Shown here: piece after piece, positions 41,867 to 50,940 of the stretch
Layout of the letters: the number at the start of each line of letters is the position of its first letter
Position numbering within the stretch: position 1 is the stretch's first letter
NCBI RefSeq assembly: GCF_020614395.1
Contig: NZ_CP085324.1
Span: 1,121,564 to 1,185,563, forward strand
Direction: 5' to 3'
Source: Salarchaeum japonicum
GTDB lineage: Archaea > Halobacteriota > Halobacteria > Halobacteriales > Halobacteriaceae
DNA: 64,000 bases
The notes under the pieces: model-generated
What the model was told of the DNA's origin: nothing
Seen by the model: only the letters and a program-made list of their open reading frames with translations
Databases searched by the model: none
Position numbers and translations under genes: made by a program

Positions 41867-42979
41867 ATGGGACTGGAGGAGGAGATCGAGGAGTTGGAGG
41901 AGGAAATAGCCAACACTCCGTACAACAAGTCCACTGAAGCCCACATCGGCCGCCTGAAGTCGAAGCTCGCGGACAAGAAGGAGAAGCTGGAAGCCCAGCA
42001 GTCCGGGTCGGGCGGCGGTGGCGGGTACTCCGTGAAGCAGCACGGGGACGCGACGGTGGCGCTCGTCGGTTTCCCCTCCGTCGGGAAGTCAACGCTCGTG
42101 AACGCGCTGACGAACGCGGACAGCGAGGTCGGCGCGTACGAGTTCACCACGCTCGACGTGAACCCCGGGATGCTCGAATACCGGGGGGCGGACATCCAGA
42201 TTCTGGACGTGCCGGGCCTCATCGAGGGCGCGGCGGGCGGGCGCGGCGGCGGGAAGGAAGTCCTCTCTGTCGTCCGCTCCGCCGACCTCATCGTGTTCGT
42301 GCTGTCCGCGTTCGAAATCGAACAGTACGACCGGCTCGACGACGAGCTCTACAACACGAAGATTCGACTCGACCAGGAGCCGCCCGCCGTCCGCGTGACC
42401 CGGAAGGGGAAGGGCGGTATCGACGTGAACACGTCCGGCGACATGGAACTCGACCCGGATACGGTTCGCGAAATCCTCCGCGAGCAGGGGTTCGTGAACG
42501 CGGACGTCGCCATCCGCGGGAACCCGGACGTCGACCAGCTCGTGGACGGCGTGATGGACAACCGCGTCTACCTGCCGTCGATGGTCGCGGTGAACAAGGT
42601 CGACCTCATCGAGCCGTCGTACGTCGAGACGGTGAACGAGAAGCTCGAAGCGCGCGACATCGACCCGGACGATGCGGTGTTCATCAGCGCGCACGAGGAG
42701 AAGGGCTTGGACGCGTTCAAGGAGCGGATGTGGGAGGAACTCGGCCTCATCCGCGTCTACATGGACAAGCCGGGCCGCGGCATCGACTGGGAGGAACCGC
42801 TCGTGGTCGAACGCGGCGCGACCGTGGACGACGCCCTCCACAAGCTCGGCGGGACGCTCGACGAGCGCTTCCGGTTCGCGCGCGTCACCGGCCCGAGCGC
42901 CCAGCACGACGACCAGCAGGTCGGCCGCGACCACGTCCTCGAAGACGAGGACGTGCTCCGCGTCGTCGCCCGGCGATGA
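41867..42979 (+). CDS. drg: DRG-family GTPase with TGS domain
   Basis: 370 residues. N-terminal helical/basic region, then G1 GFPSVGKST, G3 DVPGLIEGAAGGRGGG, G4 NKVD (VAVNKVDLI) and G5-like ISAHEEKG; a TGS domain closes the protein (RVYMDKPGRGIDWEEPLVVERGATVDDALHKLGGTL). Eukaryotic and archaeal DRG associates with ribosomes and translation. TATA-like AATAAAGG at ~41833-41840. ATGA-coupled to the downstream membrane gene. Confidence 0.95.
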   Translation: MGLEEEIEELEEEIANTPYNKSTEAHIGRLKSKLADKKEKLEAQQSGSGGGGGYSVKQHGDATVALVGFPSVGKSTLVNALTNADSEVGAYEFTTLDVNPGMLEYRGADIQILDVPGLIEGAAGGRGGGKEVLSVVRSADLIVFVLSAFEIEQYDRLDDELYNTKIRLDQEPPAVRVTRKGKGGIDVNTSGDMELDPDTVREILREQGFVNADVAIRGNPDVDQLVDGVMDNRVYLPSMVAVNKVDLIEPSYVETVNEKLEARDIDPDDAVFISAHEEKGLDAFKERMWEELGLIRVYMDKPGRGIDWEEPLVVERGATVDDALHKLGGTLDERFRFARVTGPSAQHDDQQVGRDHVLEDEDVLRVVARR

Positions 42980-43410
42980 CCGACCGAAGACGCGTTCTCG
43001 CCGTTCTCCTCGCGGGCGTCGTTCCGTGGACGGTGTATTTCTACGACGGGGGCGCGGGCGGGTTCGCCGCTTACGGCCTCCTCAGTTTCACGCCCTCGTT
43101 CCGCGTCACCGACCTCGCCGCCTACCTCGACAGCGCCGTCGTCCCCGGCGGCTGGTTCAGCGCGTGGCTCACCGGCGTCCTCCTCTACGCGCTCGCCCTC
43201 CTCAGCCTCGCCCTCGGTGCGCTCGGCCTCGAAGACCACCGCGTGACCGACGGCCTCCTCGCGCTCGCGGGCCTGAACGAACTCTACTTCGCCGTCGGCT
43301 TCTACACCAACCGCGACTACCTCACGCTCCCGCTCGGCGCGCTCTGCCTGCTCGCGGTCGCCGTCTGGGACTACCGCCGCGTTCGCGGCAGGGCGTTCCG
43401 ACCCCAGTAG
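42976..43410 (+). CDS. Four-helix membrane protein (TIGR04206-like), unknown function
   Basis: 144 residues from ATG 42976, which overlaps the TGA of drg. Four hydrophobic segments with short loops (VLAVLLAGVVPWTVYF, WLTGVLLYALALLSLALGALG, and two more near residues 95-130), Arg-rich C-terminus. It resembles the halobacterial TIGR04206 family; no catalytic motif. Confidence 0.72.
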   Translation: MTDRRRVLAVLLAGVVPWTVYFYDGGAGGFAAYGLLSFTPSFRVTDLAAYLDSAVVPGGWFSAWLTGVLLYALALLSLALGALGLEDHRVTDGLLALAGLNELYFAVGFYTNRDYLTLPLGALCLLAVAVWDYRRVRGRAFRPQ

Positions 43411-43441
43411 GTTTACGCCGCCCCCGTCCCAGCACTCGACC

Positions 43442-44221
43442 ATGAGCGACTTCGTGCTCGACCATACGATGATTCGCGTGAGCGACCTGGAGGAGTCCAT
43501 GGACTGGTATCAGTCCCACCTCGACTACGAGGAGAAGGGTCGCTGGGACGGCGACGGCTTCACCATCGTCTACCTCGGCCCCGAGGACGTCCACGAGGAC
43601 GGCGCGCTCCTCGAACTCACCCACAACGAGGGCGAGGAGGACTACGACCTCGGTGACGCCTGGGGCCACATCGCGGTGCGCGTCGAGGACGTCCACGACG
43701 CCTACTACGACCTGATGGACGAGGGCGTCGAGGACTACCGACGCCCCGAGGACAACCCGGGCTACGCGTTCGTGAAAGACCCCGACGGGCACGAAATCGA
43801 AATCGTCGAGCGCGACCACGGCGCGAAGTGGAGTCTCGACCACACGATGATTCGCGTCGAGGACGCCGACGAACACCTCGGCTATTGGACGCGGAAGTTC
43901 GAGTACGAACACGCCGGGCGCTGGGAGGCAGACACGTTCGCGAACTACTTCCTCAAGCCCGCGGACGCCCCCGAGGAGGCGATGACCGTCGAACTCACGT
44001 ACAACTACGACGGCCGGAGCTACGACCTCGGTGACGCCTGGGGCCACCTCGCCGTGCGTACGAGCGACCTCCACGACGACTGGGACACCCTCATGACCCG
44101 CGAGGCCGAGGACTACCGCGACCCCGAGTCTTGCGACGACATGTACGCGTTCACGAAAGACCCGGACGGCCACGAAATCGAGATTCTCGACCCCCACGAC
44201 TCGCCCGTCGACCGCTCCTAA
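43442..44221 (+). CDS. Double-domain glyoxalase/VOC-family protein
   Basis: 259 residues made of two similar halves (~1-128, ~133-259), each starting DHTMIRV and carrying the VOC pattern (FTIVYLG/FANYFLK, DLGDAWGHIAV, FVKDPDGHEIEI, FTKDPDGHEIEI). Each half contributes His and Glu residues suitable for a metal site as in lactoylglutathione lyase (His in the first strand, Glu in LELTHN/VELTYN, Glu at the end of the domain). Archaea lack glutathione, so another thiol or a different reaction is likely. Tandem domain duplication is clear. Confidence 0.87.
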   Translation: MSDFVLDHTMIRVSDLEESMDWYQSHLDYEEKGRWDGDGFTIVYLGPEDVHEDGALLELTHNEGEEDYDLGDAWGHIAVRVEDVHDAYYDLMDEGVEDYRRPEDNPGYAFVKDPDGHEIEIVERDHGAKWSLDHTMIRVEDADEHLGYWTRKFEYEHAGRWEADTFANYFLKPADAPEEAMTVELTYNYDGRSYDLGDAWGHLAVRTSDLHDDWDTLMTREAEDYRDPESCDDMYAFTKDPDGHEIEILDPHDSPVDRS

Positions 44222-44237
44222 ACCGTCCGGTCGTCGC

Positions 44238-45035
44238 CTACACAGTTCGTTCCTCGACTACTTTTTCCGGCGCGCCCGCGAGTCCGGTGAGCGCGTCCGC
44301 TTCGACGTGATGGAGGTCGCCGGGAATCACGAGCAAGTGGAGCGGGTCGCCGAAGTCCCGCCCGGCGAGCGCTCCCAGGGTATCGGCGGCGACGAGCGCG
44401 TCCGGCGCGCCGGCGCGCGCGACGACGACGCCGAGCGCGTCCGGGTTCCAGTGGTCCGCGAGCAGGCCGGCGGCGTGGCTCGCGGTCATGTAGTCGTCGC
44501 CCTCCCGATACGGATTATCGACCTTGATGTCGAGGTAGCAGAGCGTGTGCAGGCCGCGCTCGCGGTTGTCCTCGATGGTGTCGACGACGGAGCCGGGGAC
44601 GCCGTCCGCGCCGTGCACCCACTCGAACGGGAGCGTCGTCGCCTTCCCGAACCGGTAGTTCTGGAGGCCCGTGAGGGAGGACGCCGCGGACTCCGCGGTG
44701 GGCGCGTGAATCACGCGGGTGTCGATGCCGCGGTCGTGCGCGCGCAGTCGGAGGTCGACGTGCGTCGTCGAAATCATCGTATCGCCGGCGGTGAGGAACA
44801 CTACGTCCTCGGACTCGGCGGCGTCGAGAATCGGGTCGGGGGTCTGTTCGACGCCCTCGCGGTCGCGAACCTCGATGGTGGTGTCGTGGTAGGCTTCGAG
44901 GTCGGCGACCGTCGCGCCGACGAGGTGGCTGGTGTAGAACTCCGCGAACGCGCGGTCGGCCTCCCGGACGGCCTCGCGGCCCTCGACGGTGATGGATTCC
45001 TCGTCGTAGAGCCCGAGACCGACGAACGTGAGCAT
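44238..45035 (-). CDS. dphB: Diphthine synthase
   Basis: 265 residues from ATG 45035. Tetrapyrrole-methylase-like fold with MLTFVGLGLYDEESITV at the N-terminus, FLTAGDTMISTTHVDLRLRA, the characteristic NYRFGKATTLPF and IVDTIEDNRERGLHTLCYLDIK. Trimethylates the 3-amino-3-carboxypropyl histidine of aEF2 using SAM. Longer frame upstream of 45035 is not supported. Dph6 is 21 kb away in this window. Confidence 0.95.
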   Translation of the reverse strand: MLTFVGLGLYDEESITVEGREAVREADRAFAEFYTSHLVGATVADLEAYHDTTIEVRDREGVEQTPDPILDAAESEDVVFLTAGDTMISTTHVDLRLRAHDRGIDTRVIHAPTAESAASSLTGLQNYRFGKATTLPFEWVHGADGVPGSVVDTIEDNRERGLHTLCYLDIKVDNPYREGDDYMTASHAAGLLADHWNPDALGVVVARAGAPDALVAADTLGALAGRDFGDPLHLLVIPGDLHHVEADALTGLAGAPEKVVEERTV

Positions 45036-45116
45036 ACCCGCCTTCGGGTACGCGGGCGCTTTTCGGTTTCGGGTCGAGTCCGAAGCCGGTAAACCCCGGC
45101 GTCGCCGAGAGCGAGT

Positions 45117-46097
45117 ATGGAAGTCCCGTGCGTGCGCGTCCCCGTCGCGGAGGGCGAAGCGACCCGACAGCGGCTCGCGGACGCCGACCTCGTCGACCCC
45201 GACTTCGACATCGTGGTCGAGGACGACACCCTCTACATTCCCGTCACCGACCCGGACGCCGTCGAGGCGTTCGAGGTGACGACGCACGACGCGCCCGAGC
45301 GCCGGACGCCGACGACGCCCGCCGACCGCCTCGGGTTCGAACCGACGTACGAGCGCCTCGGCGACATCGTCATCGTGGACGAGGACGACCCGGAGCGCGC
45401 CCGCCGGATTGCGGACGCCATCCTGGAGTCTGACGTGCGCGCGAAAACCGTCGTCAATCGCGCGTCGAAGGTGAAGGGCGAGACGCGCGTCCGCGACTGG
45501 GACGTGCTCGCCGGCACCGAAACCGAGACCGTCCACCGCGAGTACGGCCACGAGTTCGCGCTCGACATCACCCAGGTGTACTTCTCGCCGCGCCTCGCCA
45601 CCGAACGCCACCGCGTCGTCGAACAGGTCGAACCGGGCGAACGCGCGTTCGACATGTTCGCGGGCGTCGGCCCGTACGCGGTTCCGATGGCTGACGCGGG
45701 TGCCGAGGTCGTCGCCGCCGACATCAACGAGGCCGCCATCGACTACCTCCGGGAGAACGCCCGCCGGAACGGCGTCGAAGACCGAATCACCGCACACGCG
45801 GGCGACGTTCGCGAACTCGCCGCCGACTACGAGGACTGGGCCGACCGCCTCGTGATGAACCTCCCGCACAGCGCGGGCGACTTCCTGGACGCCGCCGTCC
45901 GCCTCGCGGGCGACGACTGCACCATCCACTACTACGACATCCAACACGAGGACGACAAGTACGGGCCGGGCGAGCGCGCCATCCGGGACGCCGCCGAACC
46001 CGACTACGCGGTCGAAATCGAGACCCGGCACACCGTCCGGTCGTACGCGCCCCACGAGTACAACGTCTGCCTCGACGCCCGCCTCACCCGAGCCTAA
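45117..46097 (+). CDS. trm5: tRNA (guanine-N1)-methyltransferase Trm5
   Basis: 326 residues. N-domain, then Class I MTase: DITQVYFSPRLATERHRVV, motif I FDMFAGVGPYAVP, acidic DINEAAIDYLRENARRNG, and the catalytic RLVMNLPHSAGDFL (NLP motif). It methylates G37 next to the anticodon and prevents frameshifting. Only 82 bp separate it from dphB, divergent. Confidence 0.93.
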   Translation: MEVPCVRVPVAEGEATRQRLADADLVDPDFDIVVEDDTLYIPVTDPDAVEAFEVTTHDAPERRTPTTPADRLGFEPTYERLGDIVIVDEDDPERARRIADAILESDVRAKTVVNRASKVKGETRVRDWDVLAGTETETVHREYGHEFALDITQVYFSPRLATERHRVVEQVEPGERAFDMFAGVGPYAVPMADAGAEVVAADINEAAIDYLRENARRNGVEDRITAHAGDVRELAADYEDWADRLVMNLPHSAGDFLDAAVRLAGDDCTIHYYDIQHEDDKYGPGERAIRDAAEPDYAVEIETRHTVRSYAPHEYNVCLDARLTRA

Positions 46098-46129
46098 CGC
46101 TTATTCACTCGCCGTCGATACAGTCGTCT

Positions 46130-46795
46130 ATGCCCGCCCTCCTCGAAAACGACCACGCGCGCGAACTCGGTGGCGTGGTCGCGCTCGCCGTCCTCCTCGC
46201 GGCGTTCACGGACATGGACGCGTCCACCGCCGCGCTCATGGTCGGCCTCCTCGGTGGTGTCACCGCCACGAACTGGCTCATCGACGCCTACGACCTCCCC
46301 GGCGAGACCTCGCGGGGCGCGTACGGACTGCTCGTCGTCCTCGCCGCCGCGTTCGTCGCAATCACTACCGTTCCGCGAACTCCCGCCGTGGTCGCGTTCG
46401 CCGGCCTGCTCGCCGCGTTCGGCGCGTGGAGCGTCCTCGACGCCTACACCGCCTTCCGATACGAGGACGACGCCGACACCCACGCGTTCCTCCGCGGCGT
46501 GGACGACGACGGAACCGAAGTCATGCTCCGCATGCAGACCATGAACGCCATCAATCGGGAACTCAAGAACGCCGACGGCACCCGAACCCCCAGTGAACTC
46601 GCGGACGCCCTCGCCCTCACCGAAACTCGCGTCGAACCCGCGCTCTCCTACCTCGCCAGCAAAGGCCACGCCGAACGCGTCGAGGACGGCTACCGCGCCA
46701 CCCCGCCCCGCTGGGGCCGCCTCCACCCCGTCGTCGCGTTCGCGCGCTGGCTCCCCCGCCGCATCCTCGCGCCAGCCCGCCGACTCCGAGGGTGA
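46130..46795 (+). CDS. Membrane-bound winged-helix protein
   Basis: 221 residues. Four hydrophobic segments occupy residues ~12-105; the cytoplasmic C-half contains a winged helix (MNAINRELKNADGTRTPSELADALALTETRVEPALSYLASKGHAERVEDGYRATP). This arrangement of N-terminal membrane domain and C-terminal wHTH is common in haloarchaeal putative transcriptional sensors. The basic C-terminus could contact DNA. Ligand unknown. Confidence 0.77.
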   Translation: MPALLENDHARELGGVVALAVLLAAFTDMDASTAALMVGLLGGVTATNWLIDAYDLPGETSRGAYGLLVVLAAAFVAITTVPRTPAVVAFAGLLAAFGAWSVLDAYTAFRYEDDADTHAFLRGVDDDGTEVMLRMQTMNAINRELKNADGTRTPSELADALALTETRVEPALSYLASKGHAERVEDGYRATPPRWGRLHPVVAFARWLPRRILAPARRLRG

Positions 46796-46844
46796 TTCGA
46801 CAGCCTTATTTCTATCATCCGGCTACGGTGGAATGCGAAGGCGC

Positions 46845-46918
46845 GCCGGTATAGCTCAGACTGGTAGAGCGATTCCTTCGTAAGGAATAGGCCAAGGGTT
46901 CAAATCCCTTTACCGGCT
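46845..46918 (+). tRNA. tRNA-Thr(CGT)
   Basis: 74-nt cloverleaf: acceptor GCCGGTA/TACCGGC, anticodon stem ATTCC/GGAAT with loop TTCGTAA giving anticodon CGT, T arm AGGGTTCAAATCCCT, discriminator T as typical for archaeal tRNA-Thr. TATA-like CTTATTTCT at ~46804-46812. No intron. Confidence 0.93.
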
Positions 46919-46968
46919 CTCCTCGGGTTCTCGGTCGTTTTTTATCCGATAGCTGTGAGTCTCCGGGT

Positions 46969-47547
46969 ATGGTTCGAAATCGGTCGCACGCGTTAGCCGG
47001 GAGTCTGGTGCTCGCGGTGGGCGTGTTGTTGGCGTTGGCGTTCACGACGGCGGAGGCGTTCTATCCGGGGTACAGCACGTCGTCGCTGACGATTAGCGCT
47101 CTCGGGTCGGACACGGGCACGCCGGAGTCGCGGCTGGTGTTCAACGGGGCGATGGTGGTCTCCGGGGGGTTGATGGCGGCCGCGGCGTACTTCCTCCGGG
47201 ACGTGTACGACTCGATGGTGGTGCCGGCGCTAGCTGGGGTCACCGGCGTGGTCGGGTTCGCGGGCGTGGGGTTGTTCCCGTCGCAGACGGGTGCGCCGCA
47301 CGCGCTCGCGGCGATGGTGTCGTTCGGCGGGAGCGGTCTCGTCGCGCTCGCCGTCGCCCGCGCGGAGTCGGCGGCGTTCAAGTACGCGTCGGCGGTGCTC
47401 GGCGTCGCCATCCTCGTCACGCTCGCGGGGTTCGTCGGCCTCCGGGACGGCACCGCGCTCGGCATCGGCGGACTGGAGCGCTGGGTCGCCTACCTCGGGA
47501 TTCTCTGGGCGGCGAGCTACGGCGGGTTCCTGCTCGCGCGCGAGTGA
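46969..47547 (+). CDS. DUF998-family membrane protein
   Basis: 192 residues, five to six hydrophobic helices, with TSSLTISALGS (short loop motif) and SLGLFPSQTG-like VGLFPSQTGAPHALAA typical of DUF998. Function unknown. Starts at ATG 46969, 50 bp after tRNA-Thr, with a TTTTTATCC TATA box at ~46937-46945. Confidence 0.82.
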   Translation: MVRNRSHALAGSLVLAVGVLLALAFTTAEAFYPGYSTSSLTISALGSDTGTPESRLVFNGAMVVSGGLMAAAAYFLRDVYDSMVVPALAGVTGVVGFAGVGLFPSQTGAPHALAAMVSFGGSGLVALAVARAESAAFKYASAVLGVAILVTLAGFVGLRDGTALGIGGLERWVAYLGILWAASYGGFLLARE

Positions 47548-47613
47548 TCAGTCCACGACGGCCGGGGTCGCTCGGGCCAACTATCCGAGCTACTTCCGTC
47601 CCGCCTTGTCTGG

Positions 47614-49773
47614 CTACACGCCGAGGTGGTCGGCGAGCCGGCCGTACACGTCCGCACAGCTCTCTCCCGGCGTCCGGTGGGCCGCGGTGGTGCCGAGCGT
47701 CGTCCAGTCGCCGACGAGAACGAGGCGTTTGCGGGCGCGGGTGAGCGCGACGTTCAGGCGTCGCGGGCCCTCGTCGGGGAGTTCGAGGAACCCGCTCGCA
47801 TGCGCGTCGTTGCTCCGAACGAAGGAGACGACGACGCCCTCGCGCTCGCCGCCCTGGAAGGAGTCGATGGTGTCCACGGTCACGTCGGAGAACCCGGCGT
47901 CCCCGAGTCGCTGGCGGAGCAGTCGAACCTGGCCGGTGTAGGCGGCGATGACGCCCACGTCCGCCGCTCCGAGTCCGTGGTCGCGGAGGCGTTCGACTTC
48001 CGTGACGACGGCGTCGGCCTCCGCGGGGTTCGCGTACGAGTTCCCCGCCACGTCCTGGTGTTCCGGCCCGGTCACGTCCACGCCCTCCAGCGCCGGGAGG
48101 TCGCCTATCGTCCACGACTCCTCTCGCTCGGTGGTTTCGAGGAGGTCGTCGTAGAACTCCTCGTTCGGGAACGCCGCGATGTCCTCGTGCATCCGGTACT
48201 GCTCGCGGAGCGGGACGGCGAGGCCGTCGCCGTAGCGCTCCAGGAGGGACTCGAAGAGCGACGCGTGGGAGTCCGCGTCGGTGTCGTGTTCGCTCGCGCT
48301 GTACGGCGGGAGCTGTTTGTGGTCGCCGGCGAGCACGAGTTTACGCGCGCAGTCGAGGACGATGGCGGTCGCGGGCCGGCTCGCCTGCGTCGCCTCGTCC
48401 AGGACGCCCACGTCGAAGCGGTTCCGGTCGAACGCCGCGGCCGCGCTCGTCGTCGCCGCGACCACGTCCGCGCCTTCGAGCGGTTCGTTCGCGTACTCCG
48501 CCGCGACCACGTCGTTCGCCGTGTTCCCGCCGGCGCGCGCCAGGGAGATGCCGGCGTCGTCCGCGAGCCCGTGCAGCGAGTCGGGGTCGGGGCTGTCGGG
48601 CGTGCTGTCCCCGACGAGGAGGTTGTCCACGGCCTGATTCGAGTGCGCGGCGACGAGCACGCGCTGGCCCTGCGTCGCGGCGTACCGAACGTACGCGGTG
48701 AGCGTCCGCGTCTTCCCGGTTCCGGGCGGCCCGTGGATGCAGACGGCGTCCTCGGCGGCGTCCGCCCAGACGAGCGCGCGCCGCTGGTAGTCGTTCAAGC
48801 TCGGCGTTGGAGTATAGTCCGAGTGCTCGTTCACCGTGAACCCGAGCGGTCGAGTGCCCGCGAGCAGGGCGCGCTTCGCGTCGTCCGCGCCCACGGCGTC
48901 GATGGCGTCCAGACGTCGCTGGAACGGCACGGGGTTCAGGAGGCTGGTGAGCCAGGCGTCCGCCTCGTTCAGCGCGCGTTCGAGCGTCTCGTCATCGATT
49001 CCGGGGTCGAGCGGACGGAACGTCGCGTGCGGGGTCTCCACCGAGACGAGTTCCACGTCCAGGGGCAGCCACGACGGCCCGCCGCGCGCGTCCAGGAGAC
49101 ACCGATTCCCGGGGAACAGGCCCTCGTCCCGGCGCAACGAGGCGTCGTCGCCGACGTGCTGGAGGACGAACGCGACGTCCCCCATCTCGTCCCGGGTCGT
49201 CCCGACGAACGCGAACGGGCCCGCGGCCTCCCCGCGCCGAATCGACTCGCCCAACCCCAGCTCGCAGTACGCGCGTCGCGCCCCCGAGCGCTCCGCGTCC
49301 TTCTCCGTCCGCACGAACTCGCGGAGGTCGCCCAGCACCGCGGCCTCGTCCACCGCGTGCGGTTCCGCGGGCGCGAGTTCGCTCGGCGGCCGGTCGTCGT
49401 CGGAGAGCCCCGCGTCCGACGGCGTGATGTCGTCGCGCAACCAGAACTGGACGCGGTGCCCGATTTCCGTGCCGGCGGCGTCCGCGCAGTCCACGAACCG
49501 CTCCCGGCCGCTGATGCCGAACGACGTGTCGTGCCACCCGACCTGCTCTTTCTCCGGCCGGAACAACACGTACTCGTCAGTCAACACGGGGTCGTCGCCG
49601 TCGAACAGCGGAACGACGTACGCGTCCCCGCTCGGCGCGCGAATCCCCAGCGCCTCCATCGCGTTCCGCGCCGCGAGCGCCACGTCTATCGGCCGATACT
49701 CCTCCCGGAGCGTGCCCTGGAACAGCGTGGCGTCCGTCACCCGCCACTCGTCGAACGCCGGCGTCACCGCCAC
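47614..49773 (-). CDS. UPF1/Dna2-like superfamily 1 helicase
   Basis: 719 residues. N-terminal ~320 residues are a beta-rich nucleic-acid-binding region; helicase motifs follow: I CIHGPPGTGKTRTL (~344), II GVLDEATQA (~457), III AGDHKQLPPY, IV region LREQYRMHEDIA, V VDTIDSFQGGEREGVV, VI LNVALTRARKRLV. All are intact, so it should be an active ATP-driven helicase or translocase. No nuclease domain is evident. Its N-terminus is 104 bp from the inverted repeat next to the recombinase. Confidence 0.92.
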   Translation of the reverse strand: MAVTPAFDEWRVTDATLFQGTLREEYRPIDVALAARNAMEALGIRAPSGDAYVVPLFDGDDPVLTDEYVLFRPEKEQVGWHDTSFGISGRERFVDCADAAGTEIGHRVQFWLRDDITPSDAGLSDDDRPPSELAPAEPHAVDEAAVLGDLREFVRTEKDAERSGARRAYCELGLGESIRRGEAAGPFAFVGTTRDEMGDVAFVLQHVGDDASLRRDEGLFPGNRCLLDARGGPSWLPLDVELVSVETPHATFRPLDPGIDDETLERALNEADAWLTSLLNPVPFQRRLDAIDAVGADDAKRALLAGTRPLGFTVNEHSDYTPTPSLNDYQRRALVWADAAEDAVCIHGPPGTGKTRTLTAYVRYAATQGQRVLVAAHSNQAVDNLLVGDSTPDSPDPDSLHGLADDAGISLARAGGNTANDVVAAEYANEPLEGADVVAATTSAAAAFDRNRFDVGVLDEATQASRPATAIVLDCARKLVLAGDHKQLPPYSASEHDTDADSHASLFESLLERYGDGLAVPLREQYRMHEDIAAFPNEEFYDDLLETTEREESWTIGDLPALEGVDVTGPEHQDVAGNSYANPAEADAVVTEVERLRDHGLGAADVGVIAAYTGQVRLLRQRLGDAGFSDVTVDTIDSFQGGEREGVVVSFVRSNDAHASGFLELPDEGPRRLNVALTRARKRLVLVGDWTTLGTTAAHRTPGESCADVYGRLADHLGV

Positions 49774-49877
49774 CCACCTCCACTACGACTTCCGAACACG
49801 GCCCTACTGGGGGATTCGAATTCCTGAACGTTCCGAAACGATGGAGGCGACGAGGCGAAACACGGGCGTCGAGACCG

Positions 49878-49929
49878 CCCACACCAATCATTCAATATAG
49901 CGATATTCAGTTTACGAGTTTGGTGTGGG
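49878..49929. repeat. Perfect inverted repeat with nested dyad beside the recombinase
   Basis: Ten-base arms CCCACACCAA (49878-49887) and TTGGTGTGGG (49920-49929) flank a 32-bp A+T-rich core containing AATAT-AGCG-ATATT. The right arm ends one base before the recombinase stop complement. It could be a recombination target, or a hairpin terminator for the recombinase gene. Confidence 0.6.
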
Positions 49930-50940
49930 TCACGTCGTGAGCGAGTAAATCGAGTCGAGGTAGACCTCGCGGACGCGGTCGCCCCAGTTGTGGGTGTACG
50001 TGTCGATGATGTCGTCGGCCACGTCGCCGCGGAGGTACTTGACGACGCCGCGGTCGCCGGTGCGGTCGCGGAGATGCGTGGTGAAGAAGTGCCGGAAGTA
50101 GTGGGGTGTGACGTTCTCGGTGGCGTCCGCGCCGGGTTCGTACCAGCCGGCGTCGGTCGCGTGCCGCGTAACGACGTTCCGCACCATCTCGGGCGTCAGG
50201 CGTTCGCCCCAGGCGTCGCTCGTGCTCACGAACAGGGGGTCTGCGGGCGACGGCGCGTCCGGGCGAATCGCGAGCCAGCGGAGGAGTGCGCGCTTCAGTT
50301 CGCCGTCGATGGGCACCAGCGTCACGCGTTTTCGCTTGTTCGACGCCGTGCGCTCCTCGCCGTTCACGGTCGCGCCGCGCACGGTATCCGGGTCGACGAA
50401 CAGCGTGTCCGTCCGGCCGTCGAGGTGCGCGCGCCCGCCCAGCTCGTAGGCGTCCCCGAGTTCGGGCGCGTCGAGCGTGACGTCGCGGAGGTCGAGGTTG
50501 CAGAGCTCTCCCACCCGAACCCCGGTCTTCAGGAGCGTCATCACGAGCGCGCGCTCCAGCGGATGGCGGATATCTGCGACGAACGACCGCATGCGCGGAA
50601 TCGATATCTCGCGGCGCGCCGGGTCGGTGTCGATGGACTCGTCCATCTCCTCGACCACGAGCGACATCGGGTTCGCCTCCAGTTCCCCGACCTGGGACAT
50701 GTACGCGTAGAACCGATGGACGTAGGACGCGTACGTCGCGACCGTGCTGTCCGCGCGACCGTCCCGAATCGACGACACCCACGCGAGGCAGTCCCGGCGG
50801 TCGGCGTCCGCGGGCGACACCCCGCGCTGGTCGAGAAACGCCGCGTACTCGCCGAGAACGCGCTCGTACGCCGCTCTCGTTCGCTCGCTTTTCCCATGGA
50901 ACCCCATGTCCTCCAGGAAGTACTCGACGCGCTCGCTCAT
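49930..50940 (-). CDS. Tyrosine recombinase (XerC/D-like)
   Basis: 336 residues from ATG 50940. N-terminal SAM-like core-binding domain (~1-105), then catalytic domain with Arg142 (TGVRVGEL), Lys in NKRKRVTLV, H-x2-R at His280/Arg283 (HYFRHFF), His317 (THNWG) and nucleophile Tyr327 (VREVYLD). All residues are present, so it is probably active. Coupled by ATGA to the DUF5805 gene upstream. Could be a resident chromosomal recombinase or a remnant of an element; no other phage or plasmid genes adjoin it. Confidence 0.9.
   Translation of the reverse strand: MSERVEYFLEDMGFHGKSERTRAAYERVLGEYAAFLDQRGVSPADADRRDCLAWVSSIRDGRADSTVATYASYVHRFYAYMSQVGELEANPMSLVVEEMDESIDTDPARREISIPRMRSFVADIRHPLERALVMTLLKTGVRVGELCNLDLRDVTLDAPELGDAYELGGRAHLDGRTDTLFVDPDTVRGATVNGEERTASNKRKRVTLVPIDGELKRALLRWLAIRPDAPSPADPLFVSTSDAWGERLTPEMVRNVVTRHATDAGWYEPGADATENVTPHYFRHFFTTHLRDRTGDRGVVKYLRGDVADDIIDTYTHNWGDRVREVYLDSIYSLTT

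Noticed and set aside
49878-49929. Inverted repeat as the end of an insertion sequence
   Set aside because: The arms are only 52 bp apart with no transposase between, and no target duplication is visible.
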